Position numbers and translations under genes: made by a program. Under the pieces are notes generated by a model. That model did not search any database, was not told the origin of the DNA, and saw only the letters and a list, made by a program, of their open reading frames with translations. A DNA stretch of 64,000 nt, from positions 45,846 to 109,845 of the forward strand of contig NZ_JACHIB010000019.1 in NCBI RefSeq assembly GCF_014203015.1, given 5' to 3'. Below are positions 52,665 through 61,630 of the stretch, piece after piece (position 1 is the first letter of the stretch; every line of letters starts with the position of its first letter). Origin of the DNA: Castellaniella defragrans (GTDB lineage Bacteria; Pseudomonadota; Gammaproteobacteria; Burkholderiales; Burkholderiaceae_B).

Positions 52665-54452
52665 CTAGGGTTTCAGGCGCAGCAGGCGGAACATCTCGTG
52701 GCGGTCGGGCTCGCGGCGGCCTTCCCAGAGCGCGGGATGGTCGGCCAGCCAGGCTTCTCCCGTCTCCAGGCTGCGGGGGCTGAGCTGCTGCAGCAGCAGC
52801 GGGCAGTCGTCGTCGAAGCTGAATTCGATGCCGTCGAAGACCAGGAACGACGCCCGCTGGCCGCTGCCCAGCCCCTGGGTGCGGACGCATTCGCCGGGCT
52901 GGCGGTGCTGCGCCAGGGCCGCGGCCAGCGAGGCCGAGACGGCGCGGTAGCTGCGCACGTAGTCGAGCGCCGGCATCCAGAGCGTGGCCAGCAGCAGCCA
53001 GGTGGTGATCAGGCCGCCGGCCGACAGCGCCGTGCCGCGCCACAGGCCGGCCGGGTGGCTGCGCAGGCGCCAGCGCACCAGGGCGATCCAGGCGAGGGTG
53101 CCCAGCGCGGCGAAGGCCGCGGCGGGCCAGGCGACGTGGGGCTCGAAGCCGCGCGTCTGGCGGGTGATGTTGGCGGCGATCTGGGCCGGCCAGCCGGCCT
53201 GCAGCGCCACCCAGCCCAGCCACACCGTGGCGGCCGTCAGCGAAAAGCACATCACCGCGAACCAGTCCAGGGTGTTGACCACGCCGCGCCGCAGGGTCGG
53301 CAGGGCGAAGGCGGCGAGGACGGCGCAGGGCACGGCGAGCGTGCTGTATTCGGGCTCGAAGGGGTCGGCGCTGGCCAGCAGCGTCAGCAGCGCCCCCGCG
53401 GCGAAGCCCAGCGGGATGCCGATGTGCGGCGCGCCGAACCAGCCGCGCCAGCGCCACAGCGCCAGCAGGGCCAGCGGCCAGGTCGGCCAGAGGAACCAGG
53501 GCAGGTCGCGCAGGATGCTGCCCCAGGATCGCGCGTCGGGCCAGTCGAAGGCGTTGCGCGTCCAGCGCAGCCAGCTGTCGGTCCAGTAGGGACCGAACGT
53601 CCGGGCGGGTATCCACCACAGCAGGATCAGCGCGGCGGCGATCAGGGCGCTGGCCGCCAGCCATTTGCGTTCGGCCGCCAGGGCGCCGCCCGGCAGGAAG
53701 GCGACGGGCACGGCCAGGATCAGCGGCAGGCAGCCCAGCCAGCCGCGCGCCAGGAAGGACAGGCCCACGGCGAGTCCCAGGGTGACGGCGCCCGACACCG
53801 GATGGTCCAGCATGCGGGCCACGGCGTAGAAGGCCAGCGCCTGGCAGGCGATCAGCGCCGGGATCTCGGCGGTCTCGTGCATGCGCCAGACGATGCCGAC
53901 CGTGGCCACGATCAGCAGCAGGGCGGCGTCGGCCAGCATGCGGCCGTAGTCGCGCGGATTGGGCTCGCCGCCGAAGGGCAGGGCCAGCGGCTGGGCCTCC
54001 GGGCGCCGGCCCAGCAGGTAGGTGCCGTACCAGATCGAGCCCGTGAGCAGCGCGAACCACAGCAGATTGGGCACGCGCGAAGCGATGATGGCCGCGTCCA
54101 GGGGGCTGGCGAACAGTTCCAGCAGGGGGCGCAGCGCCCAGATGGAGAAGGCGCCCACCCAGGTGACGAGCGGCCCGTCCTGCGCCTGGGCCAGGTGGCC
54201 CACCTGGGGCAGCAGCCAGGCGTGGTCCCGGCCCGACAGGGCCGTGAGCATGGTCGCCAGGCCGGTGACGTCGTCGGTCTTCCAGGGGTCGCGGTAGAAC
54301 AGGCCGGCCAGGATGTAGACCAGCCCGAAGCCCAGCAGGAACAGCCGGGGCAGTTTGGCGGCGGCCGTGGCCGTCAGCCGGGCGGGCGTCGATCGCAGGT
54401 CTTGGGACAGCACCGGGGAAGCACCAGGGAAAAGGGGGCGGATGGCGCCCAT
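52665..54452 (-). CDS. ArnT-like glycosyltransferase (family 39/83-type)
   Basis: 595-residue polytopic membrane protein with about 11-13 helices in the N-terminal two thirds and a periplasmic C-terminal tail. The first periplasmic loop has FYRDPWKTDDVTGLA and the later WRMHETAEIPALIA acidic motif, in the style of GT-C transferases such as ArnT, which use undecaprenyl-phosphate sugars to modify lipid A. The exact sugar and acceptor are unknown. ATG 54452 lies next to the rpmE2 terminator. Confidence 0.75.
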   Translation of the reverse strand: MGAIRPLFPGASPVLSQDLRSTPARLTATAAAKLPRLFLLGFGLVYILAGLFYRDPWKTDDVTGLATMLTALSGRDHAWLLPQVGHLAQAQDGPLVTWVGAFSIWALRPLLELFASPLDAAIIASRVPNLLWFALLTGSIWYGTYLLGRRPEAQPLALPFGGEPNPRDYGRMLADAALLLIVATVGIVWRMHETAEIPALIACQALAFYAVARMLDHPVSGAVTLGLAVGLSFLARGWLGCLPLILAVPVAFLPGGALAAERKWLAASALIAAALILLWWIPARTFGPYWTDSWLRWTRNAFDWPDARSWGSILRDLPWFLWPTWPLALLALWRWRGWFGAPHIGIPLGFAAGALLTLLASADPFEPEYSTLAVPCAVLAAFALPTLRRGVVNTLDWFAVMCFSLTAATVWLGWVALQAGWPAQIAANITRQTRGFEPHVAWPAAAFAALGTLAWIALVRWRLRSHPAGLWRGTALSAGGLITTWLLLATLWMPALDYVRSYRAVSASLAAALAQHRQPGECVRTQGLGSGQRASFLVFDGIEFSFDDDCPLLLQQLSPRSLETGEAWLADHPALWEGRREPDRHEMFRLLRLKP

Positions 54453-54460
54453 GTTAAATG

Positions 54461-54485
54461 AAAAAGGCAGCCTGACGGCTGCCTT
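54461..54485 (-). terminator. Intrinsic terminator of rpmE2
   Basis: AAGGCAGCC-TGAC-GGCTGCCTT is a perfect 9-bp stem; on the minus strand TTT follows. It lies 45 bp after the rpmE2 stop and abuts the start of the glycosyltransferase gene. Confidence 0.75.
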
Positions 54486-54530
54486 CTGGAACCCTTGCTT
54501 GCTGCTGGAACTTGCGCAGCGTGGGGGCAC

Positions 54531-54791
54531 TTACTTCTTGACGGTGCCGGCGGTGCGGGCAAAACGGGCGCGGAACTTTTCCACGCGGCCGGTCTCGACG
54601 ATGCGGGTCTGGGCGCCGGTGTAGAAGGGATGCGATTCCGAGGTCACGTCGCACTTGAAGAGCGGGTAGGTCTTGCCGTCGATCTCGGTCGTTTCGCGCG
54701 TATTCAGCGAGGAGCGCGAGATGAACTTGTTGCCGGTCTGCAGGTCGAGGAACACGACCTCGCGGTATTCGGGATGAATGCCTTCTTTCAT
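54531..54791 (-). CDS. rpmE2: 50S ribosomal protein L31 type B
   Basis: 86-residue ribosomal protein opening [16 protein letters not shown], with [11 protein letters not shown] near 50. It has one Cys and no CxxC pairs, so it is the zinc-independent type B form. The start ATG 54791 is chosen because the family N-terminus begins there. It ends before a strong terminator and is followed by the ArnT-like gene. Confidence 0.96.
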   Translation of the reverse strand: MKEGIHPEYREVVFLDLQTGNKFISRSSLNTRETTEIDGKTYPLFKCDVTSESHPFYTGAQTRIVETGRVEKFRARFARTAGTVKK

Positions 54792-55038
54792 GATGAAATC
54801 CGTGGGTGGATGATGGGGGACCGCCAGCCGGATGGACGCGGGGACTCCCTGCAAAAGGGATGCGATCCGCATCAGAACCCTGGCAACGTATCCAAGATAA
54901 GCCCACCATTCTACTACGCGGGCGAGGGAAGGTCCAGAGACGCGGGTCTGCCGGCGGCCCCGGCTGGCCGCGCATCACGAGACGGTCCCGCCGTACAAGC
55001 GGCTTTTCGGTCAAGGCGTAGCGCGACGGAGAATCCGT

Positions 55039-55716
55039 TCACACCTGCCCTCGCTCCGCCAGCGACGTGACCTCGGTGGCGCCGACGATCAGGTGGTCCA
55101 GCAGCCGCACGTCCACCAGGGCCAGGGCCTGCTTCAGCTGGCGCGTCAGGGCGACGTCGGCCGGGCTGGGCTCGGCCAGGCCGGAAGGGTGGTTGTGGGC
55201 CAGGATCAGGGCGGCGGCGTGGTGCCCCAGGGCGGCCTTCACGACCTCGCGGGGGTAGATCGAGGCGTGCGACAGCGTGCCGCGCGCGACCTCCGCGCAT
55301 TCGATGAGCTGCAGCTGGCTGTCCAGGAACAGGGCGATGCAGTGCTCCACCCGCAGGTGCGCCAGGCGCAGCGCGCAGAACCGCTTCACCTGCTCGGGCT
55401 GGCTCAGGGCACGGCCGTTGCGCAGCGGCTCCTCGACCGCGCGCCGGCTGAGTTCCTGGACCGCGAGCAGTTCGCAGGTCTTGGCCGCGCCCATGCCGGG
55501 GAAGGCCAGCAGTGCCGACGATTCCGCCGCCAGCAGGCGGCGCAGCCCGCCGAAATGCTCGATCATCCGGCGCCCCATGTCCACGGCGTCGCTGCCGCGC
55601 GTGCCGGTGCGCAGCAGCACCGCCAGCAGCTCGGCGGACGTCAGCGCCTGGGCGCCGTGGCGCAGCAGGCGCTCCCGGGGACGTTCGGAACAGGGAGATC
55701 GGGTGTCTTGTGGCAT
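55039..55716 (-). CDS. radC: RadC family JAB/MPN-domain protein
   Basis: 225-residue protein. An N-terminal helix-hairpin-helix region (PRERLLRHGAQALTSAELLAVLL) is followed by a JAB1/MPN metalloprotease-like domain with the zinc motif AHNHPSGLAEPSPAD near 172. A DNA-repair role was once claimed for RadC but its biochemical function is unsettled. It is divergent from fkpB with 51 bp between starts. Confidence 0.93.
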   Translation of the reverse strand: MPQDTRSPCSERPRERLLRHGAQALTSAELLAVLLRTGTRGSDAVDMGRRMIEHFGGLRRLLAAESSALLAFPGMGAAKTCELLAVQELSRRAVEEPLRNGRALSQPEQVKRFCALRLAHLRVEHCIALFLDSQLQLIECAEVARGTLSHASIYPREVVKAALGHHAAALILAHNHPSGLAEPSPADVALTRQLKQALALVDVRLLDHLIVGATEVTSLAERGQV

Positions 55717-55767
55717 GATAGGCCCTAAAATGATCAGGTTTGCATTGAATCCCTTTACGGTGGCATT

Positions 55768-56238
55768 TTGACTTCAACCCAAGCCGCGCAGCACGTCCGA
55801 CCGGACTCTTATGTCACGCTGCACTACCGCATCGAACTGCTGACGGGCCCCGGCGCCGGCACCGTCTTCGTCGATACCTTCCTGGATCGGCCCGCCACGC
55901 TGCAGATGGGCATCGGCCAGTGGGCGCCGGGCATCGAATCCCTGCTGCTCGACCGCCCGGAGGGCGAGCACTTCACCGCGGACGTGCCGGCCGCCCAGGC
56001 CTACGGCGAACGCAACCCCGAATTGCTGCGCTGGGTCGCGCGTGACGAAATGACGCGCAACGCCCCGCCGGACACCGAATTCGAGGCGGGCGACATGGTC
56101 GAGTTCGTGGCGCCCAACGGCGGCCGCTATTCCGGCGTGCTCAAGACCCTGCGGGACGACGCCGCCCTGTTCGACTTCAACCATCCCCTGGCCGGCATCG
56201 ACCTGCAGGTCGAGATCAAGATCCTGGGGGTGCTGTGA
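55768..56238 (+). CDS. fkpB: FKBP-type peptidyl-prolyl isomerase (SlpA/FkpB)
   Basis: 156-residue SlyD/FkpB-like isomerase. It has [32 protein letters not shown] and [12 protein letters not shown], the FKBP core with an IF-domain insert. The start is TTG 55768; no ATG fits the family N-terminus. The stop overlaps the GTG of ispH by four bases (GTGA). fkpB-ispH adjacency is conserved in many proteobacteria. Confidence 0.92.
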   Translation: MTSTQAAQHVRPDSYVTLHYRIELLTGPGAGTVFVDTFLDRPATLQMGIGQWAPGIESLLLDRPEGEHFTADVPAAQAYGERNPELLRWVARDEMTRNAPPDTEFEAGDMVEFVAPNGGRYSGVLKTLRDDAALFDFNHPLAGIDLQVEIKILGVL

Positions 56239-57242
56239 GCGGCGCGGCCCCCCTGAGCACGGACGCGATGGGCGCGGCCGCGGCCGGCGAGGCCGCCGCC
56301 CCCGGCGCCGAGATCGTCCTGGCCCAGCCGCGCGGCTTCTGTGCGGGGGTGGACCGGGCCATCGAGATCGTCGAGCGCGCCCTCGAAATCCACGGGGCGC
56401 CGATCTACGTGCGCCACGAGATCGTGCACAACCGCTACGTGGTCGAGGACCTGCGCGCCAAGGGCGCCGTCTTCATCGACGAGCTCGAGGACGCGCCCTC
56501 GGGCGCGATCGTCATCTTCTCGGCGCACGGCGTCTCGCGCGCCGTGCGCGACGAGGCCGCCCGGCGCGGCCAGCGCATCTTCGACGCCACCTGCCCGCTG
56601 GTGACCAAGGTCCACGTCGAAGTCGCCCGCATGCGCAAGGAAGGCCGCGAGGTCATCATGATCGGCCACCGCGGCCACCCCGAAGTCGAGGGCACCCTGG
56701 GCCAGGCCGACGATGGCATGTACCTGGTCGAATCGGTGGAAGACGTCCAGGCCCTCCAGGTGCGCCATCCGGACCGTCTCGCCTTCGTCACCCAGACCAC
56801 GCTGTCCATCGACGACGCCGCCCAGGTGGCCGACGCCCTGCGCCGGCGCTTCCCCGGCATCGCCGAGCCCAAGAAAAGCGACATCTGCTACGCCACGCAG
56901 AACCGCCAGGACGCGGTGCGCGTCATGGCGCCGCAATGCGACCTGGTGCTGGTGGTCGGCAGCCCCAACAGCTCCAACTCCAACCGCCTGCGCGAAGTCG
57001 CCGAGCGCAAGGGCGTGACCGCCTACCTGCTCGACCATCCCGACATGATCGATCCCGAGTGGCTGCGCAATGCCCGGCGGGTCGGCGTGACCGCCGGGGC
57101 CTCCGCGCCCGAAGTCCTGGTGCAGCAGGTGATCGGCCGGCTGAAGGAACTGGGCGCGCGCTCCGTGCGCCCCCTGGACGGCGTGCGCGAGCAGGTCGCC
57201 TTCCCCCTGCCGCGCGAACTGTCCCGCAAGCGGCCCGAATGA
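56235..57242 (+). CDS. ispH: 4-hydroxy-3-methylbut-2-enyl diphosphate reductase
   Basis: 335-residue [4Fe-4S] enzyme of the last step of the MEP isoprenoid pathway, forming IPP and DMAPP. Cluster cysteines are in [22 protein letters not shown] and [12 protein letters not shown]; the active-site Glu is in [11 protein letters not shown] and SSNSNRL follows. The GTG start gives an Ala-rich head of about 30 residues before the family core. It is coupled to fkpB. Confidence 0.97.
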   Translation: MSGAAPLSTDAMGAAAAGEAAAPGAEIVLAQPRGFCAGVDRAIEIVERALEIHGAPIYVRHEIVHNRYVVEDLRAKGAVFIDELEDAPSGAIVIFSAHGVSRAVRDEAARRGQRIFDATCPLVTKVHVEVARMRKEGREVIMIGHRGHPEVEGTLGQADDGMYLVESVEDVQALQVRHPDRLAFVTQTTLSIDDAAQVADALRRRFPGIAEPKKSDICYATQNRQDAVRVMAPQCDLVLVVGSPNSSNSNRLREVAERKGVTAYLLDHPDMIDPEWLRNARRVGVTAGASAPEVLVQQVIGRLKELGARSVRPLDGVREQVAFPLPRELSRKRPE

Positions 57243-57250
57243 TTCCCGGC

Positions 57251-57334
57251 CGGACCCCTGAACGGATCCCCGGATCGGACCCTCAAACGGACCCTCGAAC
57301 GGACTCTCGACAGACCCCAAAACGGACCCGACGG
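57251..57334. repeat. Imperfect 12-bp repeats after ispH
   Basis: Seven units of 11-13 bp related to CGGACCCTCGAA run from just after the ispH stop to two bases before the next ATG, with units starting at 57251, 57263, 57276, 57288, 57300, 57312 and 57323. Confidence 0.85.
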
Positions 57335-57336
57335 CC

Positions 57337-58230
57337 ATGAAGATCGGATTCTGCGGACTGGGCCGCATGGGCGTGCCCATGGTGCATCGCCTGCTGCAGG
57401 CCGGGCACGAGGTCCACGTCTGGAACCGCTCCCCCGGCCCGCTGCGCGGCGTCCAGGCGGCCGGCGCCCGCGCCTGCGCGAGCCTGCGCGAGCTGGGCGA
57501 ACGATGCGCCTGGGTCGCCCTGTGCCTGTTCGATGCGGAGGCGGTGCGCGACGTGGTGTTCGGCGCGGACGGGCTGGCGCGGGCCGGCGCGCTGGAACTG
57601 CTGATCGACCATTCCTCCATTCCGCCGGCCGAGACGCGCGAATTCGCCGGACGGCTGGCGCAGGCCAACGGCGCCGTCTGGCTGGACGCGCCCGTGTCCG
57701 GCGGCACGGGCGGCGCGGCGGCCGGCACCCTGGCCATCATGGCGGGCGGCCCGGTCGACGCCTGCGCCCGCGCGACCCCGCTGCTGATGGCCTACGCCAG
57801 CCGGGTGACCCACATGGGCCCGGTGGGCAGCGGCCAGGTGGCCAAGCTCTGCAACCAGACCATCGTGACCGCCACGATCGCCGCCATCGCCGAATCCGTC
57901 GCCCTGGCGCGGGACGCCGGGGTGGATGCGGCGCGCCTGGACGAGGCCCTGGCGGGCGGCTGGGCCGATTCCACCCTGCTGCGCATTTTCGTGCCGCGCA
58001 TGACCCAGGCGCCCGGGCCCGCCCAGGCTACCCTGGACACCATGCTGAAGGACCTGGACACCGTGGCGGCGCTGGCGCGCGCCCAGGGCTCCGCCATGCC
58101 GGTGGCCGCGGCCGCCGGGCAAAGCTACCGCCTGGCCAGCCGCCAGGGCCTGGGGGCGCAGGACGCCTCGCAACTGATCCGGCTGTACGACCGCGCCCCC
58201 GGGCGCCCCGATGGAGAAGATCCCCGATGA
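57337..58230 (+). CDS. NAD(P)-dependent 3-hydroxyacid dehydrogenase (HIBADH family)
   Basis: 297-residue beta-hydroxyacid dehydrogenase. The N-terminal Rossmann motif is GFCGLGRMGVPM at 4-15, the substrate motif DAPVSGGTGGAAAGTL near 126, and the catalytic Lys is in GQVAKLCNQ near 171. It oxidises a 3-hydroxyacid such as 3-hydroxyisobutyrate, or reduces a semialdehyde; the exact one is unknown. No clear ribosome-binding site precedes the ATG because the repeat tract fills that space. Its stop overlaps the next gene (ATGA). Confidence 0.9.
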   Translation: MKIGFCGLGRMGVPMVHRLLQAGHEVHVWNRSPGPLRGVQAAGARACASLRELGERCAWVALCLFDAEAVRDVVFGADGLARAGALELLIDHSSIPPAETREFAGRLAQANGAVWLDAPVSGGTGGAAAGTLAIMAGGPVDACARATPLLMAYASRVTHMGPVGSGQVAKLCNQTIVTATIAAIAESVALARDAGVDAARLDEALAGGWADSTLLRIFVPRMTQAPGPAQATLDTMLKDLDTVAALARAQGSAMPVAAAAGQSYRLASRQGLGAQDASQLIRLYDRAPGRPDGEDPR

Positions 58231-59657
58231 GCCACCGCTCCCTGAAGACCGCCGCCGCCGTCGCGGCCGCCCTGGCCCTCGCCTACACGGGCGCCTCCTG
58301 GTATGCCGGCCGCCTGGCCCAGGAGCGCGTGGAGGCCTGGGTCGATCAGGCCAACCAGGAAATCGCCGCGCAGTGGGCGTCCGCCGATCCGCGCCCCGTC
58401 CTGACGATCCAGGCATACCGGCGCGGCGTGTTTTCCTCGGACGTGCGCTACGGCTTCCAGTTCCGCGACGACGAGGGCCGCGACCAGACCCTGGGCCTGC
58501 ATGACGCCCTGGCGCACGGCCCCTGGCCCTGGGCGGCCGTGCGCCAGGGCGAATGGCGGCCCGCGGCGGCCCTGAGCCTGATCGAGCCTCTGCCGGGCGG
58601 CCTGTGGCAGCCCTGGTTCGACGCACAGCCGGCCGGCACGGCGCCCTGGACGCTGCGGTCCCGGATCGGATTCGACGGCCGGGTGGCCTCGCAATGGCGC
58701 CTGGAGCCCACCCGGCTGGCCGACAACCGGCTGGACTTCAGCGGCGGCCTGGTGCGCATCGACTACGATCCGGGCACGCGCGAGGCGGCCGTGTCCGGGC
58801 GCATCGACCGGCTGGCCGCGGTGGACGCGGATTCCGGCGTCCGGGTGCGGTTCGAGGGCCTGGATCTCGACGGCCGCACGACGCGCAGCGGCGAGGCCGA
58901 CCTGCAGTCGCGGCAGCACGCCCGGTTCGGAGAGGTCCACGTCGACGTCCCCGATGCGCCTGCCCTGGCGTTCATCGGGCCGTCGCTGAGCTCGGACACC
59001 GTCCGCACCGGCGGCCTGCTGGACAGCCGCCTGGCCTACGACCTGGGCCAGCTGCAGCTCGATCGCCGGGACCTGGGCCGGATCACGCTGGCGCTGTCCG
59101 CCGAGCACCTGGACGTGGCCGGACTGCAGGCCCTGGCCGACGCGCTGGGGCAGCTCAATCGCCGCGAGGATCCGGACGCGGAACTGTCGGAGCAGGACCG
59201 CCAGCGCCTGCGCGCGCTGGCAGTGCCCGTGCTCGCCGCCGGCCCGCGCCTGACGCTCGACGCGCTGCGCTGGGAAACCCCCCAGGGAACGAGCGAGCTC
59301 AAGGCCCAGGCCGAATTCCGCCCGGCGCCGGAGGACGCCCCGCCGGACCTGGGCGGGCTGATCGAAAGCGCCATCCGCCAGCTCTCCGCGCACCTGAGCC
59401 TGTCCAAGCCCATGCTGCTGCAGGTGGTGCGCCAGACGCAGCACGGCGAGGGCGCCGACATGGCCGTGGCGCTGACGAGCATGCTGTTCGACCAGTACGT
59501 CGGCCGGCTGGAGCGCCAGGGCCTGGTGCAGCGCCAGGGCGACGCCATCGAGGCCGACTACCGCTATGCCGACGGCCAGGTCACGGCCAACGGCCGCGCG
59601 ATGTCGCCGGCCGAGTTCGCCGCGCAGTTCGGCGACCTGGCGGGTCTGGGCCAGTAA
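58227..59657 (+). CDS. ydgA: YdgA-like (DUF945) protein
   Basis: 476-residue protein with one N-terminal membrane anchor or signal (about 8-30, LKTAAAVAAALALAYTGASWYAG) and a long beta-rich, probably periplasmic body: VLTIQAYRRGVFSSDVRYGF near the start and RQGDAIEADYRYADGQVTANGR near the end are typical of the YdgA/DUF945 family. Its function is not established. It overlaps the dehydrogenase by four bases (ATGA). Confidence 0.85.
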   Translation: MSHRSLKTAAAVAAALALAYTGASWYAGRLAQERVEAWVDQANQEIAAQWASADPRPVLTIQAYRRGVFSSDVRYGFQFRDDEGRDQTLGLHDALAHGPWPWAAVRQGEWRPAAALSLIEPLPGGLWQPWFDAQPAGTAPWTLRSRIGFDGRVASQWRLEPTRLADNRLDFSGGLVRIDYDPGTREAAVSGRIDRLAAVDADSGVRVRFEGLDLDGRTTRSGEADLQSRQHARFGEVHVDVPDAPALAFIGPSLSSDTVRTGGLLDSRLAYDLGQLQLDRRDLGRITLALSAEHLDVAGLQALADALGQLNRREDPDAELSEQDRQRLRALAVPVLAAGPRLTLDALRWETPQGTSELKAQAEFRPAPEDAPPDLGGLIESAIRQLSAHLSLSKPMLLQVVRQTQHGEGADMAVALTSMLFDQYVGRLERQGLVQRQGDAIEADYRYADGQVTANGRAMSPAEFAAQFGDLAGLGQ

Positions 59658-59780
59658 GCCCGCCCGGCCCGCCCCGGGACGGACGGGGCTCCTCCGGGCG
59701 GCTTGCGGGCCGTGCGGCGGATGGCGGACGGCCGCGGGCCGCGCGGCGCGGAAGACATTTCACAAAATTGCGCGAATCGA

Positions 59781-59808
59781 CACTCGGGTAATCCTTGATG
59801 CCCGAGTG
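59781..59808. promoter_or_regulatory. Inverted repeat upstream of dppA
   Basis: CACTCGGG and CCCGAGTG are perfect 8-bp arms separated by 12 bp, 114 bp before the dppA start codon and upstream of the candidate promoter. It may be an operator or a weak stem-loop. Confidence 0.45.
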
Positions 59809-59830
59809 CTGGAGTGTGCGTGGCGTTCTG

Positions 59831-59839
59831 TGCTATGTT
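59831..59839 (+). promoter_or_regulatory. Extended -10 candidate for dppA
   Basis: TGCTATGTT resembles an extended -10 element (TG-n-TATnnT), about 83 bp before the dppA start. No matching -35 box. Confidence 0.35.
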
Positions 59840-59921
59840 TCAAAAAATTTACAGCAGGGACGCAATCCGACCCCGCCGTCGAGTCTTTCCGCCACTCGTG
59901 GTCACACTCAAAGAGGTAACG

Positions 59922-61520
59922 ATGAACAAGATCTTCAAGCGGACCCTGGGCCTGGCCCTCGTGTCCATGGCCATGGCGACCGCGCAGGCCGCCGACACGA
60001 GCTACGTCTACTGTTCCGAAGGCTCCCCCGAAGGCTTCAACGCCGCGTTCTTCACCTCGGGCACGACCAACGACGCGACCCACCCCATCTTCGACCGCCT
60101 GGTCGAATTCAAGGCCGGCACCACCGAGATCGTGCCGGGCCTGGCCGAATCCTGGGACGTCAGCGAAGACGGCAAGGTCTACACCTTCCACCTGCGCAAG
60201 GGCGTGAAGTTCCATTCCAGCAAGCTCTTCAAGCCCAGCCGCGATTTCAACGCCGACGACGTGCTGTTCTCGTTCCTGCGCCAGAAGGACGCCGACCATC
60301 CCTTCCACAAGGTCTCGAACGGCTCCTACCAGTACTTCGACGGCATGGGCATGGGCAAGCTCATCGACCGCATCGAAAAGGTGGACGACCACACCGTCCG
60401 CTTCGTCCTGAACCGTCCCGAAGCCCCGTTCATCGCCAACCTCGGCATGGACTTCGCCTCCATCCAGTCGGCCGAATACGCCGACGCCATGATGAAGGCC
60501 GGCACGCCCTCGAAGGTCGATACCGATCCCATCGGCACCGGCCCCTTTGAATTCGTCACCTACCAGAAGGACGCGCGCATCCTGTATAAGGCGTTCAAGT
60601 CCTACTGGGGCGACCAGCCCAAGATCGGCCGCCTGGTGTTCGCCATCACGCCCGACGCTTCCGTGCGCTACGCCAAGCTGCAGAAGAACGAATGCCAGTC
60701 CATGCCGTACCCCAACCCGGCCGACCTGGACGCGATGCGCAAGAACAAGGACATCCAGCTGCTGGAGCAGGCCGGCCTGAACGTCGGCTACCTGTCCTTC
60801 AACACCGAAAAGAAGCCCTACACCGACGTGCGCGTGCGCCAGGCCCTGTCCATGGCCATCGACAAGCCCGCCATCATCGCTGCCGTCTTCCAGGGCGCCG
60901 GCCAGCCGGCCAAGAACCTGCTGCCGCCGACGATGTGGGGCTACAACGACGCGGTCCAGGACTGGCCGCACGACGTGGCCAAGGCCAAGGCCCTGCTGGC
61001 CGAGGCCGGCTATCCGGACGGCTTCGAGACCGACCTGTGGGCCATGCCGGTGCAGCGTCCCTACAACCCCAATGCGCGCCGCATGGCCGAGATGATCCAG
61101 TCCGACTGGGCCAAGATCGGCGTCAAGGCCAAGATCGTCACCTACGAATGGGGCGAATACCTGAAGCGCACCAAGGCCGGCGAGCACCAGACCATGCTGA
61201 TCGGCTGGACGGGCGACAACGGCGACCCGGACAACTTCCTGGCGACGCTGTTCAGCTGCGCGGCGGCCAAGGACGGCTCCAACTACTCCCGCTGGTGCTA
61301 CCAGCCCTTCGAGGAGCTGATCCAGCCGGCCCGCACCACGTCCGACCACGCCAAGCGCGTCGAGCTCTACAAGCAGGCCCAGGTCATGATGCATGAGCAG
61401 GCCCCGGCCGTCATGATCGCGCACTCCACGGTGTTCGAGCCGCTGCGCAAGGACGTCCAGGGCTATACCGTGTCGCCGGTGGGCCGCCACATCTTCGACC
61501 ACGTCAGCCTCGGCAAGTAA
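59922..61520 (+). CDS. dppA: Dipeptide ABC transporter substrate-binding protein
   Basis: 532-residue periplasmic binding protein of the DppA/OppA family. A signal peptide ends near AQAADTS. The mature part opens SYVYCSEGSPEGFNAAFFTSG, very like DppA, with VDTDPIGTGPFEFV near 195 and PTMWGYNDAVQDWPHDV later. ATG 59922 is supported by AAAGAGGTAACG. It heads the dppABCD operon and is followed by a large hairpin. Confidence 0.95.
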   Translation: MNKIFKRTLGLALVSMAMATAQAADTSYVYCSEGSPEGFNAAFFTSGTTNDATHPIFDRLVEFKAGTTEIVPGLAESWDVSEDGKVYTFHLRKGVKFHSSKLFKPSRDFNADDVLFSFLRQKDADHPFHKVSNGSYQYFDGMGMGKLIDRIEKVDDHTVRFVLNRPEAPFIANLGMDFASIQSAEYADAMMKAGTPSKVDTDPIGTGPFEFVTYQKDARILYKAFKSYWGDQPKIGRLVFAITPDASVRYAKLQKNECQSMPYPNPADLDAMRKNKDIQLLEQAGLNVGYLSFNTEKKPYTDVRVRQALSMAIDKPAIIAAVFQGAGQPAKNLLPPTMWGYNDAVQDWPHDVAKAKALLAEAGYPDGFETDLWAMPVQRPYNPNARRMAEMIQSDWAKIGVKAKIVTYEWGEYLKRTKAGEHQTMLIGWTGDNGDPDNFLATLFSCAAAKDGSNYSRWCYQPFEELIQPARTTSDHAKRVELYKQAQVMMHEQAPAVMIAHSTVFEPLRKDVQGYTVSPVGRHIFDHVSLGK

Positions 61521-61536
61521 GCCTCTTCGCCGACCC

Positions 61537-61588
61537 GCGATCCGCGCCCCTGCGCCTGCCTGACAGGTCCCGCAGGGGCGCGGATCGC
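61537..61588. other. 18-bp perfect hairpin after dppA
   Basis: GCGATCCGCGCCCCTGCG (61537-61554) is exactly complementary to CGCAGGGGCGCGGATCGC (61571-61588) across a 16-base loop that itself contains CCTG/CAGG. No T-run follows. It lies between the binding-protein gene and dppB, like the palindrome at 20712-20743 in the other operon. Confidence 0.9.
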
Positions 61589-61630
61589 CATTCCTCAACC
61601 GGGTCCCTCCCGCGGGGACACTTGCGCGCC

